This document shows, in pieces, positions 21,850-32,965 of a stretch of DNA of 64,000 nucleotides. Each line of letters starts with the position of its first letter. Within the stretch, counting starts at the first letter, position 1. The DNA is from Pyricularia pennisetigena (Eukaryota; Ascomycota; Sordariomycetes; Magnaporthales; Pyriculariaceae), in contig NC_043742.1 of the NCBI RefSeq assembly GCF_004337985.1, positions 3,334,176 to 3,398,175 of the forward strand, read 5' to 3'. The notes beneath the pieces were generated by a model that worked only from the letters and a program-made list of their open reading frames with translations, was not told the DNA's origin and did not search any database. A program made the translations under genes and the position numbers.

Positions 21850-22990
21850 AGATTTTTATGGTTTTTGGTAATAATAATTTGTAATTGGTTTCGCTGATTT
21901 TTTTATCGATTTTAAAAGGTCCAAGTTTTTTGTAATTAAATTTGTTATTTGGTCGTTATGTTTTAATGTTACGTCGAATAAAGTAAACGCTATTTTTTTT
22001 TGGAAGGATAGTCCCTTTATCCGATGTTGGTTGGCGTATTTGGTCATTTTTTTTCGTACGAATTCCAATTTTTGTTGGAGTTTTCGGTGGAGTTTTCGTA
22101 ATTCGTTTGTTTGTTTATCGGCTCGTGGGGCCGTAGTCGTGGTTTTTGGTTTTCCATATGCCGTAGGGTTAAATCCGTAATTGGTATAGAACGGGGTTGT
22201 TTTGGTATTTTTATTTTTTAAGCTATTGTATGCGAATTGTGCTGTAGGTAATAACCGTACCCAGTTGTCCTGTTTATGGTTTATATAATATTTTAGGTAT
22301 TGTTTTAATGTTTGGTTTGCTCGTTTTGTTTGTCCATTTGTTTGTGGGTGGAATGTTGTAAATAATTTGTGGTCGGTTCCTAATTATTCCATTAAAAATT
22401 TCCAGAATTTTAATGTAAAAAGCTTGTTTTTGTCCGTGATAATGTTTTTTGGAAGTCCGTAGTTGCTGACAATTATTCGTAGGAATATGTAGGCGATTTT
22501 TTCGGCGTTGCTACTTTTTTTATAGGGTAGGAAATAGGCGTATTTAGTGAGTTTGTCCACTATAATTAATATATTGTCGTATTTAGTTTTAGTAAATGGT
22601 TTTTCGGAAGGTGGTAGTTTAACGATAAAGTTTATTGTAATGGTTTGCCAGGCCTTGTTAGGGGCTGGTAAAGGTTGTAAAAGCCCGTAAGGCTTGTGTT
22701 TGGCGGATTTGCTTTTTGCGCAGAGTTCGCAGTTTTTAATGGTTTTTCGTACTTTTTATCGTGTTTTTTTGAAATTATGGTGTTGTTTTAGCCGTTTCCA
22801 TGTTTTGGAAATCCTTTGGTGTCCGTGAGCTTTACTTTCGTGGATTTTCCGTATTTTTTCTGGTATAATTACCGTATTAGTCGTTATAAAATTTCGGTAA
22901 ACTGGTAAAAGGTTTCCGTTGTCGTTTACCGTAAGGATTTTCCGTGTTTTTTCGGGTATTATGTTTTTATGGTTTGGTTTTTTGTTGAGG
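21850..22990 (-). pseudogene. Gypsy-1 integrase, decayed
   Basis: Zinc-binding part: KAHGHQRISKTWKRL and NCELCAK near 22700-22860. Core: TINFIVKLPPSEKPF (about 22620), where the first catalytic Asp is Asn; IITDKNKLF (about 22440) keeps the second; and PQTNGQTKRANQTL (about 22320) has Glu changed to Lys. The C-terminal part includes FQKKIAFTLFDV and runs into the chromodomain. Two catalytic residues lost by G-to-A fit RIP. Confidence 0.85.
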
Positions 22991-24240
22991 GCGTCGGCCC
23001 TACCATTTTCTATTTTTTTTCGCTAAATAATTTTAAAGTGGAATTTTGATAGGAATTTTGCCCATTTAATTTGTCGTTTGTTTAACACCTTGCTAATGGT
23101 AAAATGGGTTAGGTTTTTATGGTCCGTATAAATTAATATTTCGTATTTAATTCCGGATAATTGTGGTTTCCATTTTTTAAATGTTCGGATAATAGTTATA
23201 AGTTTTTTATCGTGGATTTGGTAATTAAGTTCTGGTCCATGTAATTTTTGTAAAAAAAAGGCGCAAGGGTGCAGGCGTCCTTTTTCGTTTCGTTGGTTAA
23301 GTTGTCCTCCGATTGCGTAATCGGATGCGTCGGTTTCGATTTCGAAAGGTTTCGTTGGGTTTGGTATTTTGAAAATCGGTTTTTGTGCTATTATATTTCG
23401 TAGCTGTTCGAAAGCTTGCTGTGTTTGTTCCGTCCATTGGAATTTTAGGTTTTTTTTGGTTATGTTGGTTAATGGGGTGGCGATCGCGCCGTAACCTTTA
23501 ATAAATCTTTTGTAAAAGTTTACGAATCCAAGGAATACCCGAACGTTTTTTACGTTCTGTGGTTGGGGCTATTCCCTTATTGTTTGGATTTTTAATTTTT
23601 CCATCCTGATTTTTCCAGGGGCGATAATATATCCTAGGAAATTAATTTATTTGCTGTAAAAGATGCATTTTTCGGGTTTAATTAAAAGTTTAGCGTTTTG
23701 TAGTTTTTGTAAAACTGTATGGACGTGTTTTTTGTATTTTTCCAACGTTTTGGAAAAAACAAGGATATTGTCCAGGTAAATAACGACGAAAATATTTAGG
23801 CATTCCCTGAAAACGTGGTTAATTATGGTTTAAAAGGTTGCGGGGGCGTTGGTAAAACCGAAAAGTATTACCAGGTATTTGTAATATTTTCGTTTGGTGC
23901 GAAATGCTGTTTTCCATTCCTCGCTTTCCTTTATACGGATTAAATTATATGTTTTTTTAAGGTTTAATGTCGTAAACCATTGTATTTGGTAAAATATGTT
24001 TCGAAATTCTCCTATTAGTGGGAGCGGGTAGCAATTTTTTATTGTAATGTCGTTTAGTTGTTTGTAATCCACGTATAGTTGTAATTTTCCGTTTTTTTTT
24101 AGTACGAAAAGGATTGGGTATCCTGCTGGTGATATCGATGGTCTGATATAGTTTTTTTTGAAGTTTTCCGCGAAATATTCGTTTAAAGCCTCCATTTATA
24201 TCGGATTTAGACCGTATATTTTGTGGAATTTTGGTTGGGT
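22991..24240 (-). pseudogene. Gypsy-1 reverse transcriptase and RNase H, decayed
   Basis: RT at 23560-24195: [38 protein letters not shown], and the catalytic block IYLDNILVFSKT (about 23770), where YLDD became YLDN. Then comes RNase H with ETDASDYAIGGQL (about 23330) and TDHKNLTHF (about 23120), followed by the ADALNKKP tail. It is stopped by several TAA codons. In life it copies element RNA to DNA inside particles. Confidence 0.9.
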
Positions 24241-24539
24241 TCCTTTTTTTAATGGTATTTCGTGGTCGAACGGACTGTGCTCGGGTAATCCTGTTTCGAG
24301 TTTTTAATTAAATAATCGTGTATAATTTTGGTATTTTTTTGGGATTTTGCCGTTTTTGGTCTGTTTTTTCGCGGTTTGTGTTGTGTAATTGGATCGGTTT
24401 TGGCCTGTAAATAATCGCTTTTTTTCCGATATTGGTTCCGGGGTTGGTCGTCCTTTTTATAAATACGCCATTTGCTTTATTTAGTCTTTCCGTACCCTAT
24501 ATTTCCTATATAAACCCTGTTATGCTGGAGGTCGTTTAA

Positions 24540-24870
24540 TAATTAGGTGCTTTTCCCATTAAATTTGGCCTGTAACCCAATTTATCCGGGGGTTGCTCCT
24601 TTTAAACCAGGGAATTCCTAAAATTATGTTTTTGTTCCCTATTTCCGTAATGTCCAAGGTGATTTGTTTTTTTCGTCCATAGTTTTCCATCCAAAGGTAT
24701 ACGGTTTTTATTTCGATAGTGCCGTTCCCGTATAAAACTGCCTTTTTTTTTACGGTTTGTAGTCGATATAGTTTTTCCTTTTATCGCCAAAGTATTCGTC
24801 GTTTTTTTACGATTTTTGGAAAGATGTAGTTATTTTATACTCCGTTATTAAGGAGCGTTCGTATGGGTTT
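24540..24870 (-). pseudogene. Gypsy-1 protease, decayed
   Basis: Visible traces on the minus strand: LMENPYERSL near 24860 and the tail EFPGLKGATPG near 24605, which matches the ILGxPWLxxxNPxIxW block of gypsy proteases after mutation. The active-site D-S/T-G is not clear. Confidence 0.5.
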
Positions 24871-25984
24871 TCCATTAAGTCGTATATTTAGGAATATATA
24901 TTCGTGTGCTGTTTTCGTGGCTTGCGTGGCGTTTAGGGTTTTTTGTTCCGTTTTTATTGCTACCGTTTGGTGCCCTGTACCGTTTGGTTATCCTAATTTT
25001 TTGGTTTGCTGGACTCGCGTCGTGGGTTTTTATTTTTCTTATTTCGGGGCGTATGGTTGTTTTTAACGTTGATTTTATTAAGTCGGTGCCCTGTTAGTGC
25101 AGGCGTTTTTCGTGCGTTTGTGGGTATTTCGTTGTTTTTAACGTTGGGGTTCCACACAATTTTGGTTATAGGTGCGGGTCCTGGTTATCGTGATTTCGTT
25201 TCGTGCTATATTTGTGTTTTGGTTAATATATGTATTTTGCAAATGCTTCGGGTGCATTCGTACCATGGGAATTGTTTTTGGTTATAATATGCTATAGGGT
25301 AGTCGTTATAAGGGGTAAAAATTACCGCTGGTTCGGTATTAAATCTTATTTTAATTTCCCAATTGGGTAATTTAATGGTGGTATATATTTCGTGGATACC
25401 TGTTATTTTACGTCGTCGTGGGAAGAAATCGTGGATTATTTTTCTGCTAAAATACAGTCCGCAATTGTTTCGAAAACATTTTACCCAAAAGATTTTTGTA
25501 TGTTTGGGATGTTTGGTATTTAAGGTTGGGTGGTTTCCGAAAATTGGATCGATTAATCCTATAGGGTTTTGTATTTATATTCGAAATGGTATTCCGGGAA
25601 ATTGCATTAATTAGTCGTTTCGGTATAAGTTAATAAGTTTTTTTTTATATATATAGGGGTTGTTTTCCCTTATTACACTGTATGGGTTTAAAGGTATAAT
25701 TTTTTTTTCGCTAGGTTCGTTTTTTAACTCGTTATTAGATTCGTCCGTTGGGGTTTGTTGGATTATCCGGATGCGGTGGGTTTATCCCAATGGTTTTGGT
25801 TTTAATTTTTCTAAGGTATTTAATTCCGTAAATTCGGGTAATTTGGCGTTTTGTTTGCGTAATTATACCGGTGGTTTGGTTTTAATAAATATACGGTTTC
25901 CTACTGCTAAGGTCCGAATGCTTTTAAATTTTTGTGGATATTATCTTGCGTCCATTTTTGCGCTATTGTGGATTATGCAGTTAT
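24871..25984 (-). pseudogene. unrecognised coding segment between gag and protease (Gypsy-1)
   Basis: A run of about 370 codons with sparse stops is conserved in Gypsy-2 (47400-48560). It includes FGNHPTLNTKHPKHTK, FPRRRK, IKLPNWEIKIRFNTEP and YECTRS. The positions and order agree between copies. I know no standard domain here. It is either an extended gag C-terminus or an extra domain. Confidence 0.5.
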
Positions 25985-26990
25985 TTTCGTAGCATATGGT
26001 CCAGCTTTTTAAATTGTGTTAATCCGATAATATTTGTTGGTGGGTGGTGGTATTTAATTTTCGTGGTTTTTTGGAATCGGGGTGTAGGTCCGGAGTGTTT
26101 TGGGGATAAAATTTGGCTATATATCCTGGTTTTTCGCATTTAAAACATTTGCCATTTTTAAGGTTTTTACGAGGTTTTTTATATTGGGTCGCGTTAAGGT
26201 CCATGGGTCCGTTATATATTCCGTAGGAAATATTGTATTGGCGAGGCGGTTTAGGGTATTGGTATTTGCGTCCCGTGTTGGTTTGTCGTAAGGTTGGCCC
26301 TTATACGCTGCGTCTTTCGCGTCGTTCCAATTTCCGTTCGTAAAGTCGGTTATCGATTTTAATTGCTAATTTTACGTACTCGGTTAGGGTGTCGGGTCGT
26401 TTTTTTTTAACAAATTCGTTTTTAATTTTTTTTTTAAATCCCGTATAAAAGCGTGTTATTAGGGTTTCGGGGCCTTATAGTAATTTGGCGGTAATTTGTC
26501 GAAATTTACTGGTATATTTGGATACCGATTTGGTTTGGGTAAAGCGCACCAGTTTACGCTTAGCTGTGCGTTCCTCGTTTGGGCTACCGAATGCTCCCTT
26601 AAGGCATTTTTCGAAATTCTCGTAATCGTCGAAAATGCGGTTGGTTTTAGCTTTACGGTTTTTTTTTTTATTATAGTCCAAATAATTTCGTAGGATTGGT
26701 TCGAACCAGGTAAACGTATCGCCCTTTAGTAGCGAGGTTGCGTAGGTAACCTTTTTTGCGTTATTATCGAAATTGTCCTCGTTAAAGTGAAAGTAGGCCC
26801 GGGTTCCCGTAAAGAATCCCTGCAGGGTATTTGGGGTGCCATTATAAGGTAATAGTAAAGGGTATTTGATATAATTCTTATTGGTTCGATTAATTTATTC
26901 GGTTATTCGTTTTTGGAGTTGTCGATTTTTTGTTTGGAGCGTCGCGATTATTTAACGCAAGGCGTTAGCGTTGGCCGGAGCGTTAATGGT
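25985..26990 (-). pseudogene. Gypsy-1 gag, decayed
   Basis: The retrotransposon gag core at 26475-26681 (FEKCLKGAFGSPNEE, RKLVRFTQTKSVSKYTSKF) fits the family helices. A zinc knuckle trace CFKCEKPGYIAKFYP lies at about 26100-26145; the canonical His and last Cys are both Tyr, through C-to-T changes in His/Cys codons. The protein would form the particle shell. The start is not fixed because of stops. Confidence 0.8.
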
Positions 26991-27086
26991 AAAGGGGGTC
27001 TAAAGGGTGGTTTTGTTGGAAAATATTATTTCGGTGATATTATTCGGTATGTTTTAAGGCAAAATATTAAATAGGAGCAATTAAAA

Positions 27087-27529
27087 TATTACGATTAAAA
27101 TATCGGGTAACTTATTTTTAGGGTAAAGTACAGTGGGTTAAAGCAATTGAGCGTTTTGATTGGGTAATTGGGGTTTTTAATAATTGGGGTGAAGTTATAA
27201 TCGTTTTCAAATAAATATTGAGGTTAATTAGAGTTTAATTGCTGCTAAATAATCCTAAAATCGAATTTATTTATATGGTAATGAGCGCGTTTTATATAAA
27301 TTATGTTCCAAATGTGATTTCCTTTAATTTGTCTAATTTGTAATTCCCAATCGAGGTTTTACAGATTATTGAGATTATTTCTTTTGGCGATTACGTGGTG
27401 TTACGTGATTTTCTCCTTTACGTAATTTTGTTTCCTGTCGGTCGGTGTTTTCTCAGGTCGAGTGTTGTTAGGAGGGGTGTGACCCCGCCTGGCCTCACTG
27501 GTACTGGCCCAACTTGTCTGGTCGTAACA
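27087..27529 (-). repeat. Gypsy-1 5' LTR
   Basis: 443 bp; plus-strand start TATTACGATT (ancestral TGTTACGA) and end GTCGTAACA. The base after it begins the ATTTA duplication. The adjacent internal bases (27060-27086) do not look like a usual tRNA primer site, so the primer is unknown. Confidence 0.92.
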
Positions 27530-27894
27530 ATTTACGAGTCAGCTATTTTGTATTTGGTTAAAATTTTCACTAAATTAGCAAATTAGTGCGAACCCAAAAA
27601 TGGTTTATATGGAAATAAGGCTGTTTTTTCAACAACGCATACAAAATAAATTTTCGGAAAATCGTGTGCGGCACCGGAACGCTTTATGGCGTGCGGACCC
27701 CCACTTCGATGTCGGAAAGTATGTAAGGGACACAAAGCAAAGTCTCCCCCACCCATGAATTAAATCTATGAATCCCAAAATCAGTGAATTTAATGCATAC
27801 AAACCCTGTAATTACAGGCTTTTACAACGCAACTAGCACCACGCCGCACCTAGGCTAGCGCCAAACCCCCTATTAGCAACCCATATTGTTAACA
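27530..27894 (+). repeat. Copia-1 3' LTR, second part (starts with ATTTA duplication)
   Basis: 27530-27534 repeats the ATTTA before Gypsy-1; from 27535 the sequence carries on the broken LTR and ends TTAACA at 27894. No match to the flank left of 11284 was seen, so the original target duplication of this copy is not known. Confidence 0.9.
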
Positions 27895-27959
27895 AGGTTT
27901 GCTACCCTTTTTTTATTTTGTTTTTCGCCGGTAGGGAAAAATCGTTGTTAAAAATAAGG

Positions 27960-30900
27960 AAATTTTTAGCGATTTTAGTGGAAATTACCGCAATTTTTTC
28001 AAATTTAATATCGAACAATTTTCCACCCTATTTGCTATCGCCAATTATATAGCTATCGCCGATAACGTTATCGCCTTAAATAATTTGCATTTAATATAAT
28101 TTTAACATCGTTTAATTACCCGTTCGCGAACCGACCAAGCCATCGACGTCGCCAATTTGTTTGGTTTTAACCGCGCCTATTATAATAGGACGATAATAAT
28201 GCTCGTTATTAATACCTGGTCCCGTTTTCAACCCATCAAAATCGGACGGCTAAAAAAGAACAAAAAACGTGCAAACTAGATTTAAATGCACCGATTGGAT
28301 TTGTTAATATTTAAGGGTATTTTTAACAATTTATACGACGAGGGGCGGTTCCATCGTCCTATTTTTACCAAACCTAAAACAAATATTACTAAATTTTATC
28401 CCAAATTTTTTAGCGACGACCAATAAAACGATTTTTTGAATTTTATACAAACCCAATCCACTATCGCCGATCGATTTGCTAATATGGACCGCGCAAAAAA
28501 GGAAATTTTCGAGGACGCCCGCGAAAAAAGTTTAGCGGTTTTTTGAATATATTATGCGCAATTTCCCATTTTAATTAAGGGTTATTTTTAAATTGGTTAT
28601 TTTTTTATTTCGCACGCGATTTAGACTGCTACAAAAGATTTGCGTTTTTTTTAAAACAGTTTGCCTGTCGACGGTTTAAAGACCGATAATAAAATCGGTT
28701 TTAAATACAAAAAAATTAAAGTCAAATATCTTTGGTTTAACTGGGATATACCTAATATTTTTTTTAATCGTTATTAGCTACCCCATTAACTGGTTGGTAA
28801 ATTATATACGCATTATCCCTAATAATTGTAGTTATCGTTACCATTTTACCCCTATTTTTGTAATTATTATAACAATCCTGCCCCTATTTTTGTAATTATT
28901 ATTACAATCCCACCCCAATTTTTGTAATTACTATTACAATTTTTGTTTTTGCTAAATTAACTTTTTCTCGGTTTCAATACCCACATTTTACTAAAATTGG
29001 AGCAGTTAGTTTTTAAAAATTGGTTATTAACCAATGAAATGGGTATAGGAAAAACTATTACTTATTTCACGGCGATTTATATATGGTATATCCGATACTA
29101 ATACGACCGATTTATCCAAAATACCGACGGATGTTTTCCAACTTTAATTTTCGTCCCGGTCAACCTTATTTCGCAAATATCTAAAAAAACTAATAACCAA
29201 TTTCCCAACTTTTAACGTTAAATGCTATTATGGTTTAACCGAAGTATACGCTGCCGATGCTCCGCGAACGGTTATTATTTTTACCCAGACGCAGTTTTAC
29301 GATATTTTGACCAACATCGCCGCCCGCAAATCTAATCCCAAATCTGCCGGCACAATTATTATTACATTTTATTTAATATTCCTAATCCGAAAAATTCAAT
29401 AATTGGACGAAATCCATAACGCGGAAAAAGTATTTAACCTATAATGTATGGATAAAATTATCGATTCCAATTTTTAGCAGCGCCCCCCCGACGTCGACAA
29501 TTTCGACGATAATTCCGATATTCAAAACAATACCCAACAAATGTTTTTTATAATAATTATTATAATTTCGTTATACTAATATATTTATTTAAATTAAATA
29601 ATTTTGTTAGGAATTGTTAGCCCAGAAACGGTCGGAAAACCGATTTTTCCACGGGCGAAAGTACCAAAAATATCCGGCGTTTGGTTATATATTTACCATT
29701 TGGTACCTTTTTCAACGTATAATTGGAAACGAAATTTACTATTTCCGCTACCGCAAATCTATAATATACCGCGCATTTCGTTTTATCCTTTATATTAATT
29801 GGGGTATGGCCACTGCCACGCCGATTATTAACAAAATTAAGGATATTATTAGCTTTAATACCCTAGTTTGGGATAAAATTGCGATCCCTTTCGCCCGACC
29901 TGAAAACCTATTTTAAAAAAATATATTTACAATCGATTATGTTTTGGAAAATAGTGGTTATTCCGTCGTTTTTAATATTAATAAAAACATTAAAATTTCC
30001 CTGCAAAAATTCGAATTGATGGGTTGGAAATGGTGGCTAATTTACCTTCGAATTTTAAGCTTTATAATTTTTACTACTATATTAAACGAAAAATCGTGAA
30101 TAGTTTTTAAATATACGGGCGTATTTACGGTACGTAAGGGTATAAATACCGGGTTGATTTTGTCTAACGGTACAATTATTTATCCCCGTAAACGCATTCC
30201 GCCCTATAATATTATTACTAAAAAACTCCAATTTAACCATCTTTTCGAAAACGTTATAACAAATACCGAAATAATTTTTAAAAATATTATTACCGTATTC
30301 GTGGGTGAAAATACCGACGATATTGGTCCCGTTTTATGAGGAATTCCCATTAATGCGGATACCGCAGCTGGTAACCGCTAAACTTTGGTTTTCTTTAATA
30401 TAGGTTTTATCCGCCTGCTGCAGTTTTTGGTAATTAATTACCTTTTTTGGTTAATAATCCACGCCGAGGACGATACCCGGGATGTTAATTCGGCGGAATT
30501 GGCTAAAATGCTGGCGTTAAAAAAAGTGGATTTTAAAGCCAACCACCGCAACGTCCGATAAAGTTTTATAAAAAGCTTATAGGAAGGAAAAACCCGTTTT
30601 GGATCGGTAATTGTAAACGTTTTAATTTAATATAGCGGCGACGGTTTTTTTAATTGGGTTTATTCGAAAACCTGCACTAATCCTAAAACGCTACCTGCGT
30701 CGGGCAGGGTTAAAATAATTTATTTTATATGAAGCGAATCGCCGTTTATTGCCCGCGTGGTCGAAATTTGCATAAAGGAAAAAAAAAGGGTTAACGCGTC
30801 CTGGTTATAACCCCTAATTTTTGGATTTAAACGTAAATTGGTTATATAATAGCAATTATTATAATCCTTTTCCTTCACCATAGTTATTGTAACAATTATT

Positions 30901-32165
30901 ACAATTTTTTATATTTTTGGTTTGTAACAAATGTTTTAATAACTGTTATTTTTCCATTTTTGTAACAATTGTTACAGTTTTTAATATACCTGCTAATTTT
31001 TTTAATTTTATTGTTTTTATTTTAGAAAAAGCCAATTTTGGTGTAATTATTATCCGATTAAACCTATCCTAAACCGAACGCGATAAAACCGTTTCCGATT
31101 TTACGGATTCCAGCCCCAATTTTGACGTTTATATCCTAAATATTAACATTTCCAGCGCTAATTTTAATTTGCACCCCAATTGTTGCATTAGCATTATTAT
31201 CCCCTTAATCCGGAACGCCAATATATAATTGCAAATTTGTGGTCGTTTAATTCGGTTGGGTTGAAACAAACCTATTATTTGGCGTATGTTCGAAATGCGG
31301 AATACTTTTTTCAATTGGGTAAAAAATCGCATATTCCGGGAGGTTAATACCCCTTTTTCTACTGTTCCGGCCGTTGCTAATATATAATAAATGTTATTTA
31401 AATATATTACGCGTATACGTTTCCCCAAAATTATCCAATTTCCAATTGTTAAACAATTCCTGGCGTATAAAGTAATAGCAATTATATTTTCCTAATTTTT
31501 TAATTGTTTCGTTTGGATAGCAAAACCCCCCCAGTATTTTAATATTTTTTATTTTAACAGGACGCGCCGCATAAACGATTTTTATTTTCGCCTGGTTTTG
31601 ATATTCGTACTAAATATTTTTAAATAATTTAACGAACAGGATTTTGTCGAAAACACGTTAGTTTTTATTTTAACGTTGGGTCGAATTTATATTAATTACT
31701 AATATTAGGAGCAAAATAGTGGCCGTAATACGTTTACTAATTACATTAATTGTACACATTTACTTTATTTCGATTTTACTATTATGGATTAGGGGTTTGT
31801 GGTTATTTTAATAAAATGGATTAAAAACAAGGATGGATTTTACGACGAAACCGCGACCGCGCGGGTTATCGGGGCTTTAATAAGGGATTTTGATTCCTGT
31901 GTTATTAAACGCCGGAAAACCAATAAACCGTTTAAAAAAGGCATTTTTGGTGATAATAACGCCGACCCTTTGGCGGTCGTTATTCCGTTTTTTTAACTTA
32001 TCGATTTTAGCTTTAATTACGATAAATTTATATTCGATTCGTTAAAAAAGCCCTGCATATTTATTTCGGAAAAGGACAAAAAGGAGGACGATTTAATTTC
32101 TGGATCGCTTACCGCGACCCCAATTCGGAAAAAAAGGCGTGGCGTTAACAAACCCATTTTTAAAA
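27960..32165 (+). pseudogene. SNF2-type helicase/ATPase gene, decayed, with introns
   Basis: Landmarks on the plus strand, in order: an N-terminal part (28140-28770) with LFGFNRAYYNRT and AREKSLAVF; motif I NEMGIGKTIT (about 29032); LIFVPVNLISQI (about 29145); a DEAH-type box LDEIHNAEK (about 29403-29430); FYEEFPL-type linker; and a C-terminal lobe near 31070-31430 with TERDKTVSDF, HPNCCISI and QICGRLIRLG, which is motif VI of SNF2 proteins. An intron probably ends in ttttattttag at 31014-31024. SNF2 proteins remodel chromatin using ATP. The 5' end may be lost at the Copia-1 LTR (27894). Frequent TAA/TAG stops make it inactive. It converges on the DUF6589-like fragment. Confidence 0.7.
28847..28942 (+). 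repeat. three 32-bp tandem repeats
   Basis: Units at 28847, 28879 and 28911 share acccc(t/a)atttttgtaat and end acaat(cc/tt). Each has a dyad TTGTAATTATTATTACAA. They lie between helicase exons, probably in an intron. Similar TTGTAACA/TGTTACAA dyads recur elsewhere in the window. Confidence 0.75.
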
Positions 32166-32539
32166 AAAACATTTAACGCTGCCAAACGTTTTCGTTTTTT
32201 TGAATCGGTTTGGGTTTTTTTATTTTGTTTTTCATTTGGGGTTTAATGGTAAAAAATTGGGGGTTTTATATATATAATTTTGTAATAATTGTCACTATTG
32301 GGATCCGGTTTGATGGATTTTTTATTCGTAATTAATGGGGTATTATGACAACGGTTATTACCAGGATTCTTTTTATTGGATTTATAATTGGCGGTGATAA
32401 AAATATAATTTATTTGGGTAAAAAAAATAAATAGGAAACGGGTTATTTATGCGGAAGGTTTTGGAGGAAATTATACCTCGATTTTCATTTTAGGCCAAAT
32501 TTACAATTAATATTTATTTATTTATATTTACTGGTTTCG

Positions 32540-32965
32540 CGGACGCTGTTTTGCCTCCGTTATTCGCGGGTAAAATTACCGTTATTCGTCCATTAATTCC
32601 TTTTTATAATAAAACGATCTTCGTTTTTACCCGTTTTAATTTACGTAATTTGCGTTTTATTATTTTGAATTTTATACGCCTTTTTCGTCAGATTTTTCGT
32701 ATATTCCGTCCAACAAATTCCCTTCGGTATTAATTATACCATTAATATTTAAACCGTTTATCCGGTTATATCCCTTTTTTAAATTTGCCCCTATTCCTGT
32801 AATATCCGTTTAAAATAATACGTTATTGGGGCCTACGATTTTTTAATTAAATACCTCTAATTTATCGCCCATTAGTTCTTTTAAACCCAGGTATAATAAA
32901 TTAGGGCCGTCGAAATCGAAATTGGGTAATACCTCGGCCTTTTCGCTTCCCTAATTATCTTGGAA
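32540..32965 (-). pseudogene. 3' part of a DUF6589-like gene, separated by inversion
   Basis: From 32960 leftward, the minus frame reads VLPNFDFDGPNLLYLGLKEL, then TDITGIGANLKKGYNRING and KRRSFYYKKELMDER, with scattered TAG/TAA stops. If the 39112-54583 block is flipped back and Copia-2a removed, it continues the DUF6589-like frame that ends at 54583, in frame across the TGGAA target site. It converges with the SNF2 gene. The exact end is not visible. Confidence 0.5.

Larger units (their letters stand above)
20284..27529 (-). mobile_element. Gypsy-1, chromodomain Ty3/gypsy retrotransposon, full length
   Basis: Length 7246 bp with 443-bp LTRs (20284-20726 and 27087-27529), ends TGTTACGA...CGTAACA, and ATTTA duplications at 20279-20283 and 27530-27534. 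Minus-strand order is gag, protease, RT, RNase H, integrase, chromodomain, that is the Ty3/gypsy order. The chromodomain marks the chromovirus clade, which often targets heterochromatin (known). A PPT (aaaggaaaggaaa) abuts the left LTR. All ORFs have stops. The 7239-bp Gypsy-2 is the same family. Confidence 0.95.
13738..27894 (+). mobile_element. Copia-1 copy P (leader, gag-pol, 3' LTR split by Gypsy-1)
   Basis: A plus-strand Ty1/copia element with protease-integrase-RT-RNase H order, which defines the copia superfamily. The 5' LTR, PBS and first leader bases are missing. The 3' LTR at 20086-20283 is interrupted by Gypsy-1 and resumes at 27535-27894; the intact LTR would be 558 bp. All genes are broken by stops. 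It is therefore a dead element that was already in place when Gypsy-1 arrived. Confidence 0.9.

Noticed and set aside
24863..26291. Several plus-strand ORFs rich in Phe/Val/Trp
   Set aside because: Shadows of Gypsy-1 gag and the gag-protease segment.
31129..31428. 99-residue minus-strand ORF
   Set aside because: Shadow of the SNF2 helicase motif VI region on the plus strand.
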